Source of the DNA: Celoporthe dispersa
Lineage: Eukaryota; Ascomycota; Sordariomycetes; Diaporthales; Cryphonectriaceae
Direction: 5' to 3'
Assembly (NCBI GenBank): GCA_016584495.1
Contig: WAID01000005.1
Span: 218,501-282,500 of the forward strand
Length of the DNA stretch: 64,000 bases
The notes beneath the pieces are model-generated. The model searched no databases, was not told the DNA's origin, and worked only from the letters and a program-made list of their open reading frames with translations. Shown piece after piece: positions 1 through 10,412 of this stretch; the stretch's first letter is position 1; every line of letters begins with the position of its first letter. A program made the translations under genes and the position numbers.

Positions 1-2354
1 ACGAGTGGACCGCCGGGGACGAAAAGCGTAAGCAACGACCCATACGTGGAAGAGCAGCATGATATTATAGATGAAGAAGCCCGTCCCAAACGTCGAGGCG
101 GGACTTTTCTTAGCGGCATTGCTGATAATAGGAAACGATACCGCCATGAGAAAGGCAGCTGCTGTGAGCGCCCCGAAGTAGCCGAACCAGTGGTGGAAGT
201 AGGTCAGAACCGCAGCGCCCACGCAGCCGATACCATAGAAGCCGTAAGAGCTGACAAGCTGGGGCCGGAAGAGCCCAAGGAGGATTCCTCCTGTCATGGC
301 AAAGATAGTGTACCAGGCTGATGTGTTCGCGGTCGGGCCACGGATCGGATAGCCGTCCCAAACCCAGAGAATCATGGTGCTGGTGTCAGAGAGTAGGGAG
401 TGCAGACCAAACATCAGACCACCAATGCTACAGGCGGCTAACAACACGGAGCCATCCTTCAACGAGTCGGCGCTGCCCGTGTTAAGAGCTCCACGGCGCG
501 TGAACCTCAAGGCGGCGGGAATGGCCAGTGCGAGACCGGTGAAGTTCCAACCTCCGTTCGCAGCATGCATGACGGGCCAGATAGGGTTATTGGTCCACCA
601 CATGAACTTGACGATGGCGGACATGAGCAGACCCACGAGAAATGCGAGGATCTTGGACTCGAGACGCCCTTCGTGGACAGATTCAGAGTAGAAGGTGGCC
701 GACCAGCCCAAACACTGCATGGTGACAGCAAAAGTGACGGTTCCAAGACGGGCGACAGGGTCGGTGACGAGGAAGGCGAGCAGGCCGGAAAGAGACAGCA
801 GGTGTACTGTCCGTAGGTTCCGTACGATCAGTGTCCTCAACGGCGGGATGCCCAGGAAGAAGGGTGAGATGGTGCCCATGATGGCAGCCTCGAAGCCTGA
901 TATACCCATATACCATAGTGGGAAGACTATGACGGTACCAGGTCAGCGGCTCTGATCTACGCATCGCATGCGGAAGGTGAGTTGGTAGTGGAACTTACAC
1001 CAGACCAGAACACCCAGGCTGGTGAGGATAGACCAGAAGACGAACTGTGGGCTGTCAGTGGGGAACCCGGGTGGATCTGGGGGGACTGGAATGCGCCCGA
1101 CTCACGCCGTGGTAGATGTCAGCCACAATATCGATGGCCTGGTTTGTGCCAAACGGTCGCCCGAAGACGCCTGCTGTTGCTTTCTCCTTCCTGCCAAGCA
1201 GTCAGCCTATGTGATGACCGCCTGGGAGGTGTCTGGTTGCTTGGCTTACTCTTTCTCAAGCTCAGCGGAAGAGACTGAAGAGAAATTGGCACTAGATGAC
1301 AGGACACTCTTAGAACCAAGATCACCAGGTAGTTTTGCTTTCTGCTTTTATTGTTGCTTGTCTTGTCCGTACACATGTGCCCGAATTGACAAGGTTCATT
1401 ATTGTTTTTCCCCCGTTTCTCTTTTTTTTTCTTCTTTCCTCCGCGGGAGGTCTACTTCGGAAGCCATTTGACGTACCCCTTGCTGATGCCCTTTACATCC
1501 CTTATGACCACCTCGAATGAGTCAAAATCAAGGGCGGTGACGGCGTCAAAAGCGACATCGAGAAGGACGAGGGACCACTCAAAGAAGGCGTACGTGGTGT
1601 AAGCTAGGGAGGAGTTCTCATCAGCACCTATTAGCCTGTCGAGGCAGAGTGGTCCTCTCCATTGCTCCCTAGGGCAACTCACCTCCGGGGACCCGGTGGA
1701 CCTTGTGCTGTATGAAGAAGTAGATCAGAGGGATGATACTGCCGTAAAAGGCGCCAGATACATATTTCCTGTACTTGATTGCCTGCGGGTTGGGCGGGCT
1801 CAGGGCAATGCAGCCAAAGGTCCAGGGGATGGTGGCGAGCAGGTAGGAGATCATGAAGACGTCATGCCAGTCGTGGTCATCGGTCGAGGTGACATATGTC
1901 CAGCCTCCGCACGTGAAGGTCCGAAACAGGCCCCAGAATGCGACGAAGCCGGGCAGCTTGGTGCCCGGCTTACGCGACAGGAGATACCAGAACGCGACGA
2001 GGGCGAACCTGGGGCCTGACGTTATGGCGATGAAGAATTGAAAGAAGGACCGCTCCGGGTATCGGTCGCCGATGGTCGCAGAGACGGAGGGGAACCATTC
2101 TTGTGGGTAGCCGAACCATTCGTTCTGGACGATCTTGTGGTAGTGAAGGGAAACGCCGACGAGGAGGGCGCTGACGAAGGCGGCTAGAGATGGAGGCAGG
2201 CTGCCAGTCAGAAATCGAGGCGCGCGCGACCGAGAACCCGGGGAGGCTGGTGAGACATACTGTACGCGACGATGGTGTGTAACCAGCTGACCCAGACGCC
2301 GTTGAAGCTCAGCAACACGCCGCCGTCCTTGTCCTTGTACTTTGAGGCGGCCAT
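1..2354 (-). CDS. cwh43: CWH43-like GPI-anchor lipid remodelling membrane protein (3' part outside window)
   Basis: Proposed exons on the minus strand: 2354-2261, 2183-1683, 1603-1477, 1190-1106, 1044-999 and 926 to beyond base 1, joined by introns with GTATGT, GTGAGT, GTACGT or GTAAGT donors and phases that agree. The start is the ATG at 2354, just before a conserved SFNGVWVSWLHT segment. The first about 230 residues form a FRAG1/DRAM/Sfk1-type multi-pass region (motifs FPSVSATIGDRYPERS, IYFFIQHKVHR, FFEWSLVLLD). They are followed by the Cwh43 central transmembrane region (FFPLWYMGISGFEAAIMG) and, at the edge, the family hallmark HVWVVAYAF. Yeast Cwh43 acts in the ER in replacing GPI-anchor lipid with ceramide; the C-terminal luminal phosphatase-like half lies off the left edge. 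No frameshift is seen. The least certain boundary is the 286-bp intron 1476-1191. It is divergent with UTP6. Confidence 0.85.
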
Positions 2355-3410
2355 CGCGATGGACGAACTATGACGGAGACATTCAAGTGAGGGGAAGCGT
2401 TCCTGAAGGAGCGGCAGAGACAGACGAGCTGCTCTTGCGGGAGGCGATGTCGATGTCGATGTCGAGGCCGAGATCGAGATCGGAGAGGGGAAGGGACGAA
2501 GGGAGGAGAACCAAGGCGGGGTTGATGTGTGGTCTGCAGGCTGGTCAACAGGAGAGAGGAGGAGAAAGAAGCAGAGAGAAAAAAAAGAAGAGAGGATGGA
2601 TGTCAGCTCTAGGATCAGCGTGGATCTGGGTTGGGTCTGCCTAGTTTGCTCCGTAGCTGCCGGGCATCCTAAGCAGAGCAAACCAATTCGTTCCTGCAGA
2701 TGTTTGTTTTGGCTGGTGAGATCAGATGAGCCGAGGGCAGCTACAGTGCCTCAGACAGTACGAACGCGCCATCTTCTGGTGTTTACTGGTATATCCGCAC
2801 CAAGATACAGAACGCGGGTACTACGGTGCATAGTGTGGGCGCGCGTGCTCTCCTCGCGTCTTGGCAGGTCGGGCAGAGCCTTAAGCCGTCCCGCCGCAGG
2901 GGTTGGTCCCAATATGACGTCCCGTTGGTGGGCTCTCAATCGCCCGCTAACACAAACACTATAACAGAAACCGCCATACCGTGCATCCAGGCACCTCGTA
3001 GCCCAAGGCTTGTTGTTATTGCGCCTCATGTATATTTACTTAATTCAAAAGGTCTCCATGAAGCGAGGAAACGAACCCCTCTCATCAATGCCACAACTTG
3101 GTCTCGATGCGGAGACATAACGTAGCCACAGACAGCCAAGCGAGGTTCCGCTGCACCACAGTACTTCTACGTGTGCGCTACTACGAATCGTACTGTGTGG
3201 CACTATGACCATCTCACAGGGATTCCCCGTCCGCTTGGGAGGGCCCCACTAAAAAGTCCCAAAGATCGACTTGGATTTTTCGACCTTTTGACACTTCGAC
3301 CCTTTACGAGCGACTGCCCTCAAATATCGCAATCGATACCTTACAACAACTCCAGACCTGCCCTCCACAAAGCCGACTACAGCTGTATCTGGATCAGCCA
3401 TCTATCCACT
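2355..3410. promoter_or_regulatory. Divergent intergenic region between CWH43 and UTP6
   Basis: About 1.05 kb lies between the two divergent start codons and must hold both promoters and 5' UTRs. Open frames here are short and show no recognisable protein. I see purine-rich and pyrimidine-rich stretches near 2450-2600 but no motif I can assign to a factor, and no RNA gene. Confidence 0.4.
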
Positions 3411-4722
3411 ATGGCTAATGTCGCGGAGAAGGCTCGCTTTCACCTCGAGCGGGCGGTCCCGCAGCTGCGCGAGTTCGAGGAGAAGGAGATCTTCTCAAAG
3501 GTGAGCACACCTCGTCCTCCAGGCGACGACCATCACGAAATGTGTGCTAACCAGATCCCCCGTCTTCCCTCATCGTAGGAAGAGATCCGCACCATCGTCT
3601 CGAAACGCACGGCCCACGAGCACCTCGTCCTCGGTCCCCGCTGCACCCCCTCTCACTTCCAAGACTACGCCGCCTGGGAGCTCTCACTCGACCGCCTCCG
3701 ACAGAAACGCTGCGTCCGCAAGAAGATCAAACACTCTACCTCGCACGCCTCCAACGCCCGCGTCTTCAACATCTATGAGCGCGGCGTGTTCCGGCATCCG
3801 GGCTCCCTCGCCCTCTGGAAAGAATACCTCGACTATGCTGCCCGTGTGAAAGCTACCAAGAGGTGGCGGAAGATCGTCACGCGTGCCCTAAGGCTGCACC
3901 CTATGGATGTGAGCCTGTGGGTTATGGCGGGACGGAGGGCCGCCGCGGATGGGGATGTCGATGGCGCGAGGGGCCTGTTCATGAGGGGCTGTCGGTTCTA
4001 TACTGCGGGAGAAGAGCTGTGGGTGGAGTACGCGAGAATGGAGATGGAGTGGCTGGGCAAGATGGACAAGAAGGGCAAGGGGGCCGGCAAGAAGGAACAT
4101 GAAGGCTCGATGGCCGCGCATGCAGCTCAAGAGGAGGATGTCATGATGTTCGATGAGGATGAGGACGAGGATGAGTTTGGTGACGGTGGAGACGGGAACG
4201 TCATCATCCCGGATCCACTGTCGGGCGGACAGAATGCCAAGGCGAAGGAGGCAGACAAGATCCTTGAGGAAGAGGCGATCAAGAAGCTCGAAAAGAGCCC
4301 CGCACTCGAGGGCGCCATACCAAAGGCCATCTTTGATGTCGCCACGAAACAGCCGTTCTGGAGCGCAGAGGCGGGCGAGGGCTTCTTCGACATGTTTTCC
4401 GAGTTCACGACGGTCTCGGCCCAGCCCGCCCTCATCGGCCACGTCCTGGACTCAATGAGGGAAGACCAGCCCACACATCCTTCGACCTGCAGCTGTCTGA
4501 TCCGACAGCCGCTTATAGGGGTGGACGCCGCGACGGCCGCGTTCCCGAGCGCTGCGCGACGTGCTGGCAAGGATCAAGACACAGATGGAGGCAACTGAGG
4601 ACAAGGCGAAACTGGCTACGAAGGTGTTGGCATGGATCGATCCCGTCCTCGCAAGGGAGGGTCTGGACGAGGGCCTGCGGACGGTGTTGGAACACACGAA
4701 GCGGAAGCTTGAGCGCCGATAA
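3411..4722 (+). CDS. utp6: UTP6-like U3 snoRNP / small-subunit processome protein, with an apparent frameshift
   Basis: Exon 1 is 3411-3500 and exon 2 is 3579-4722; the 78-bp intron has a GTGAGC donor, GCTAAC branch and GTAG acceptor. The product begins with the typical Utp6 N-terminus (RFHLERAVPQLREFEEKEIF), then HAT/TPR-like helices (WELSLDRLRQ, ALWKEYLDYA) and an acidic linker. The conserved C-terminal part contains CSCLIRQPLIGVD and ends VLEHTKRKLERR. Utp6 works in the nucleolar SSU processome in 18S rRNA maturation. Near 4548 the reading frame must move by one base between TAAFPS and ALRDVLARIK to reach the conserved C-terminus; without that the protein ends early. Because Utp6 is essential in yeast, a base error or a second copy elsewhere is likely. 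It converges on the EVE gene with about 97 bp between them. Confidence 0.85.
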
Positions 4723-4819
4723 GACAGGCGCCTAGGACAGCCTCCCGGTATCTAATACACCACACCTCCGGAGACAAGACCAGAGGTACACCTACCACCT
4801 CTCGTTTAGGATGGCAAGG

Positions 4820-5977
4820 TCAGCTGGAGCCGGCACCACCGCCTCTCTCCTCCGCCAAGGCCACGAGGAACTTCCACTCCTCCTCGCCCACCCTGCTCAC
4901 GCTCAACCGCGACTGCTTCAGCATCTGCATATTCTCCAGGGGCCCGCCCGCCTTGCCCAGCTCGCGCATCTCCTTCAGCCTGATGGGCTCGCGGAACTTG
5001 GTGCGGAACTCGACGTGCACGACGCTCCACCTCGGGTCGGAGGGGGGAGGACTTGGGGTCGTAGTAGGGGTTCTTGGGGTCCTGGGCGGATACTGGGGAT
5101 GTCATCAGCGAGGCTCTGGCGGGCTAAATATGAGCAAGCAAGGGAAAGAAAAGAAATAAAGAAGAAAAAATGAGAAGAAGAAGAAGAAATGATTCATGTG
5201 GTTGGTCTCCAGGAGGGTAAGAGGAAACGTACGGTCGGGTGAATGCTCCTGCACGATCTCCATGGTCCCAACGATGCCCGGCTCCTTGCAGTTGGAATGT
5301 GAAAAGAAAGCGAGGTCGCCCTTCTTCATCGCTCTCAGGTTGTTGCGCGCTGTGGAGCTGTCAGCCAGTGTCCCCACGTCCAGAGCAGCCTCGCCTGCGG
5401 TAGGAACCTCGCATGAACTTACCCACGTAGTTTCTGATACCTGCACTCTCGTCTGTCAGCAGCACACCACCATCGCATGCGTCTGCCCTGGGGGGATGAA
5501 GAACGCACCATCCCAAGGCTCAGCCTCCGTCCTGGCCGCGAGGTCATCGATGGAGAATGAGATATCCTTGCCCCTCTCGTAGCGCGTCTCGGGTTCCGCC
5601 TTCATGAGCCAGTACTGCCGACGACCAGCAGCCACCCCCTGGGTCGCGCCCTCGAGTGCCTGCCCCCGCCCTCGCCTTCGGTATCGGCCTTGGACTGACG
5701 CACGGTGGACTTTTTTCGCCGTCTTGCTGGTCCTTGCTCCGTTCTCCTCGGCCTCATCCTCCTCCTTCTCCTCCACTGCCACGGCCGGCGCCGACTTGCC
5801 TGGCGCCTTCGCCCTCGAGGCCTTTGTCTCTGCCTTTGGCGCAGAGCGTCGTGGTGCAGCTGCCTCCCCGCCAGCCTTTGCTGTCGAGGCTGAGGTCTTC
5901 TGGCGCGTCGACCGTCGTGGCGGCGGCGCGTCGCCTGCAGCGTCGTCGGCCTGAGCTGACAACTTGCGCTTGGGCAT
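4820..5977 (-). CDS. EVE-domain (DUF55 / thymocyte nuclear protein 1-like) protein, one apparent frameshift
   Basis: Proposed minus-strand exons: 5977-5509, 5440-5423 (an 18-base microexon), 5350-5233 and 5092-4820, with donors GTGCGT, GTAAGT and GTACGT. The N-terminal about 120 residues are basic, Ala/Lys/Arg-rich, with PRRSTRQK AT-hook-like patches that suggest nuclear location. The EVE domain begins at YWLMKAEPETRYE and continues through DLAARTEAEPWDG, IRNYVARNNLRAMKKGDLAFF, SHSNCKEPGIVGTMEIV, VVHVEFRTKFREPI and EEWKFLVALAEER. EVE domains are PUA-related folds; THYN1-type members are nuclear and proposed to recognise modified bases. The frame changes once in exon 4 at a run of six C (plus-strand G at 5042-5047). 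The start ATG at 5977 is chosen because MPKRK opens the basic tail; the frame is also open further upstream. Confidence 0.8.
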
Positions 5978-6523
5978 CTTGACCAGGCGTGCCCTGTCCC
6001 TGTCGGCCAATTGATCACGGCGATAAGGTTTCGCGTGCGGTCCTCTCGTGGCTCGAGCTTGAGCCCTCCCTCTGTGTGGTCTCTTTGAGGGTGGAAGGTG
6101 TGGTATGGCCAGCGGTGTCTGGCCCAGGGAAGTGTAGTCCTTCTGCTTCTGAGGTGTGTGGTCTGCCGTGACGAGTAGAGAGCTTGGACCACTCATGCGC
6201 CGTTGCAGGGGGGGCAGGGGGGGGGGAGAAGGCGCTGTTGCAGCCACCACCAGGCAAGCTTGGAGAGGCAGAGAAAAAGAGGAAGAATAAGGTGTCTCGA
6301 CTTGGCAAGTTCCCAGTGGTGAAAGCAAATGATTTTGTCAGAGGTCTTGTATGTATATTCTGACCACTTAAGTATGCACAGCTACACAGTGGAATGGAGT
6401 TTAGCGGGGGGAACACACTGGAAGGCCTCACTCATCCCTCTTGTCTATCAAGTCTAATTGATGTATGCAACACCTACGCTTCAATCCTACACAGCGTCAC
6501 GCCAACGCAGGTGATCATCGCAA
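5978..6523. other. Intergenic: upstream region of the EVE gene up to the MULE
   Basis: This holds the presumed promoter and 5' UTR of the minus-strand EVE gene. Long overlapping open frames at 5990-6430 are G/C-skewed and do not resemble proteins. I see no RNA gene or repeat family member. Confidence 0.3.
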
Positions 6524-9500
6524 CCGCTAAATCGCTAGGGAGGATTTGGCTAGTTTTCACCGGATGAAACTATTTCGCCGAGAATGCCCGCAAAACAGTT
6601 TCGACTGCTGGGTGAAAAAGAGGTTCAGAGCATAGGGCTCAAAACGCCAGAAAGCCAGGCCAGAAAGCCAGAAAAGATTGCTTAATATGCTTAGTCATCA
6701 CAGTCTTGGCCTGAATGTATGGCTTACAACGGCTGCCAGCTATTCAGCACGCTCGCTGGTAGTCTGGGCTTACTCTTGCGTACGTGAGGCTATTCAAAAG
6801 CATCAGAGACACTGAACAGGTGGATGCCGTGGTGTTGATAGTGTATCTCTATCTGTACGGCGTCCAGTTGTGGCCACCCTGGGGCTGTGAGCCGCGTGGA
6901 GTGCCTGGCGGAGGCTGCCAGGCTGGCTGCCACCGATATTGTTGGTATGCCACCGGTGCACCCGATGCCCTGGATGCCGGAAGCGCCCCCGGGTGTGCCA
7001 TCGTGAACGCCGTTGCTGGCTGTATGCCCAGAGCCCTTAGTGTTTCTGTTCTGTATTGCTGAAACTCGTCGATCTGTGCTGTCAGCATCGCCAACTGTTG
7101 ACCTTGCTGCTCTAGCAAGGTCAACAACGCTGGGTCTGTTGACGATGTGGCCTTGCTGCCAGCCTTGCCACACCTTTTCACCACCCGCCCGCCCTGTGTA
7201 TGTGCTCGCCGTGATGCCTGTGATTGTGCCAGGAGCTCAACACCAGTTTCATCGTGGGAGGGTTCGCGTCGGGTGAGCTGGCTGTTGATCGTGAACATGC
7301 GAGGCACGGTTTGAGGACCTTGTCGAGGGCACTGGCGCCAGCCAGAAAGGCTTCTCGGATCGGGTTCTTCTCGTCGGGCAAGCACTGCATGAGAAAGAGG
7401 CTGTAACTGTTAGAATGTGCTTTCTGTGAAAAGACGGGCCACTTACCATATCCTCAATGAGATGCCAATGTACGTCAACATCCTCAAGAGCCAATATCCT
7501 ATTGCTAGCAAGCAGCTTTTGAATCTCATGCTTGCATGGCAAGCCCATCTGTTCCTTGAACTGACCAGTGCAAGGTGTCGATCTTCGTGGCATATCACGC
7601 AAGGCCTGGAGATATTGCTGATGGATCTGCCTCAGTGCTTGCCGGCTGACTCGACGAGATAATGGCTTTAGCATCTCGATGTCCTCGAATGCAACGAAAG
7701 CCCTAGAGTTCTCTTTACCGTATTGAATCAGATAAAGGCTCCTTCTTATACGAATCATCTGTGTGATAGACTGGTACAGTCGAACGAGGTCAGCTAGCTG
7801 GCTACGCATAAACCTTTTCAACTCAGTGTGGGCGCCTTGTATACGAGAGGACGAGTAGATGCCGAAGTTCCTGTACCCTTGCGTAGCAAAGCGAGCCCAC
7901 TCGTAACGCCAAGGCAAATACTGGTTCTGTATATACTCAAGTAGAGCTAGAAGCTTATTAGTATAGAGAATCCAGTGTAAATGCCTGAAGGAGAAAACCG
8001 ACCGGTCTGTCTGGAGAAATGGCGTACAATGGACTGCCACGCTTTCCAGAAATCTTCTTCTGTACTGGCCAACGTAAGAGTCCGCCAGGCCTCCAAGAAA
8101 ACCCTCGTGGGTTTCGCTCCAGTGATCAGCTTCGTGGTCGACAGGTCCAAGCAGGCCGTTGGCTGAGGGGTCAAGACTACCCTGTTCATCGCTAACAAGG
8201 GCTGAAGCGATGTCCTCAGCCTTGCTGATAACGTCTTGATCGTATGCCTGATGACGAGCCTCGAGATCGTCGTCATCGCCAAACGCTGGCTGGCTAGAAG
8301 GCATTGCTGGGATATTACTACTATCATTCTCTTCACGATCAACGCCCTTAGGATTAGCCCCAGTTCCGTACCACTTTTTCCTCATATGGTAGGCGACGTT
8401 CTTATTGATATGCCAGATGCATAGTTGTTGCTGTACGCCAGCGTACAGATCCTCATAAGCAGCAGCTTTCTTGAATGCTAGACATAGATCGCTAATAATG
8501 GTTCTCGGCGGAGGGATGTGGAGGTCGGCAGCAAGGGATTTCAACTGTGCAAGGATCCAAGCATAATCGGATTCAGTTTCGCCTGAGGAAAGGACGAAGG
8601 CAATGCAGTAGTTCGTATGGATCGACGTTATGCCTGTAATCTGGCATAGAGGCATATCGAAGAAGTTTACCTAGTAGATTGTATAGTTAGCAGCTTTCCC
8701 AGCTTGGTGAATAGATGACTTATCTGACCTTATACGTATTGTCAATCATCAACAGATCAGGATGCTTTTTCCACATGTTAAGGCACCACTGATAGGTCCA
8801 AAATATCCTTGTAATGCGGCCATCTTCTCGGTAGACCTTGTACGCAATGCCGTGATGGCGATGGTTGCGTTCAAGGTGCTCAAGAAAACAATTGTATGGC
8901 AGAGAGTGGGCCATACTTCTCGCAGCGAAGCTTGGCTTGAATGTTGCGCACATCCTCAGCAGTCACAGGCATATTTTCCGCGCGGATTGGGTAAAAGGCT
9001 ATTGTTGAGGTAGATCGAGTGGATGCTGATGCTGTTGGCTGGTCGCCCCAACAGAATGCTGGGTTGATGGCATCGAGGGATGTATTGAACGGTGATTGTA
9101 CGAGGCCATTCGCAGGCTCGTCGTCGCCAGTTGCTTGGTGAAGATCAAGGTCGCCGCGTAGAAAAGCCGCGATCTTCTCAGAAGAGTGCTGGGCAAGAGT
9201 CAACCGTTCCACCCATTGCTCAACAACACCGGGATGGGAATCCCTCCACCAACGGCGGAGGACTGGGTTCGAGATGATATTCGTTGCTGGCGGGTGGTTG
9301 TGATGGTTCAGGATAGTGCCCTTCTTCTCAACGAAGCCGACTTTCCATTGCCCACTGGCATGCAAACAGATCTTCGCGTGCCAGGTGCAGCCTGTCTTGC
9401 ATGAAAAGTCTGTTCGATCGCCTGAAGAGGCATCTCGACGCGTTTTGTTGTTGTTTCGCTGGCAGTGATAATCGTACCGAATTACCTGGCCAGCTGGATC

Positions 9501-9931
9501 GTAAGCGTCGAATTTCTTTCTGAGACTTGAGCTTTTGAGCGAAAAAGGATATCGAGCTGAAGAGCAGAGCGAACGAAGGGCATCCTCTGCTGCCCCATGG
9601 TCTGCAAAAAGGGTATTGCAGATGGAAAGGTCCGTGTATGAGGAGGGCTGTTCTATCGACGCGTTTGGGCGTACAGACATCGTTTTGGGCCCAGGAAAAA
9701 AAGCTTGAGAGTTATATAACGATGGGGAGGGCTGATAGGACGAGTTTCGTGGTACTAGGGCAAGGAAATGTGGTGTTGTTGATAGTTCAGGTTGAGGGCG
9801 CTGGTTGATTGCTAGTGAGGAAAGTCACGATGTGAACCGTGGTGGGTGGAGGGCGTGGTGGAAAAACAATGGCTAGTTCTAAAAGGGTTTAACGCGCGTT
9901 GATTTACCAGTTCCTCCCTGGCGATGTAGCG
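6524..9931 (-). mobile_element. Mutator-like (MULE) DNA transposon with imperfect terminal inverted repeats
   Basis: A 25-bp sequence at 6525-6549 (core ATCGCTAGGGAGGA) recurs inverted at 9907-9931 (inverted core ATCGCCAGGGAGGA) with about four mismatches. It brackets the MULE transposase exactly where terminal inverted repeats are expected. I could not find a clean 8-11 bp target duplication next to the repeats, so the exact ends may lie a few bases further out. The right end stops only 15 bp before a Copia LTR. About 300 bp between the left end and the coding region contain nothing recognisable. Confidence 0.65.
6849..9680 (-). pseudogene. MULE transposase, frame broken
   Basis: The reading starts at ATG 9680. 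The N-terminal 130 residues resemble the FAR1/WRKY-GCM1-type zinc-binding DNA-binding domain, with C and H ligands in KTGCTWHAKICLH and NHHNHPPA. The MULE catalytic domain follows (LLMIDNTYK, then MPLCQITGITSIHTNYCIAF, then SDLCLAFKKAA and QLCIWHINKNVAYHM). The C-terminal region has GLPCKHEIQKLL, a SWIM-like zinc motif. Between residues ending EKYG and FLEHLERN the frame shifts at a T-run near 8885. An intron 8728-8671 (GTCAGA donor, GCTAACT branch, CTAG acceptor) joins NTYK to VNFFDM, and another intron probably begins near 7448. After it, two overlapping frames (to 7178 and to 6849) are open and I cannot choose between them. Known MULEs of this form include Fusarium Hop-type elements. Confidence 0.75.
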
Positions 9932-9946
9932 TTTGAGAATATTATC

Positions 9947-10336
9947 TGTCAGACTAGGAAAGCCTGGCACGGCCAGCCGGCTAGATGAAGGCTCCGGATG
10001 AAGACCCCCCCCCTGAGGGGGTCTTCACCAGGGGCCGATAAAGGAGTGCACGGCCATCGAATAGAACGGTTCCTGAATAGCCTGAATGGTCTCAGTCAAT
10101 GCCGCGGGACCTGGCTCCCCAGGGCGAAAGGCTTCAGGGAGGCCTTTCAGGCCAGAGGGTCAGGGAACCAGTCCCCGGGCTTCGCACTGACCTTGCCTGA
10201 TGTGTACCGTTGCTATATAAATAGGTGTACTGCTACCTCTGGGACCTGAATAGAGGGAAGCAGCCAGAATAGAGACCTTTTGCACCGTTCTGCTAGGCAT
10301 TTCATGCAGCAGAGACTTTCCCCCTGAAATCTGACA
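9947..10336 (+). repeat. 5' LTR of a Copia element (family shared with 46.1 kb and 53.7 kb)
   Basis: The 390-bp LTR starts TGTCAGACTAGG and ends GAAATCTGACA, so the ends form the short inverted repeat TGTCAGA/TCTGACA expected of LTRs. It contains a TATA-like TATATAAATAG at about 10214. Two near-full-length copies of the same sequence without internal DNA occur at 46096-46529 and 53680-54069, each with a 5-bp target duplication. No matching 3' LTR is found downstream of this copy. Confidence 0.85.
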
Positions 10337-10348
10337 GGTTATGAGCCC
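10337..10348 (+). other. Copia primer-binding site complementary to the initiator-Met tRNA anticodon arm
   Basis: GGTTATGAGCCC immediately follows the LTR. Its reverse complement GGGCTCATAACC is the anticodon stem-loop of eukaryotic initiator methionyl-tRNA (CAT anticodon). Priming from a half-tRNA at this position is the known mechanism of Drosophila copia and yeast Ty5; applying it here is inference from the sequence match. Confidence 0.75.
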
Positions 10349-10412
10349 GGCCAGCAACGCCGGGTTATTCGAACTATCCTCTTCAACACTATCGTGAACA
10401 TTGCCAGCGACT

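Noticed and set aside
2208..2681. A longer start for CWH43 (157-codon frame from 2681)
   Set aside because: The upstream part is low-complexity Ser/Thr/Pro-rich, unlike family N-termini; MAASKYKDKDGG at 2354 directly precedes the conserved region.
5604..6171. Several plus-strand frames of 60-116 codons over the EVE gene
   Set aside because: They are shadows of the Ala/Lys/Arg-rich minus-strand exon and have no domain-like sequence.
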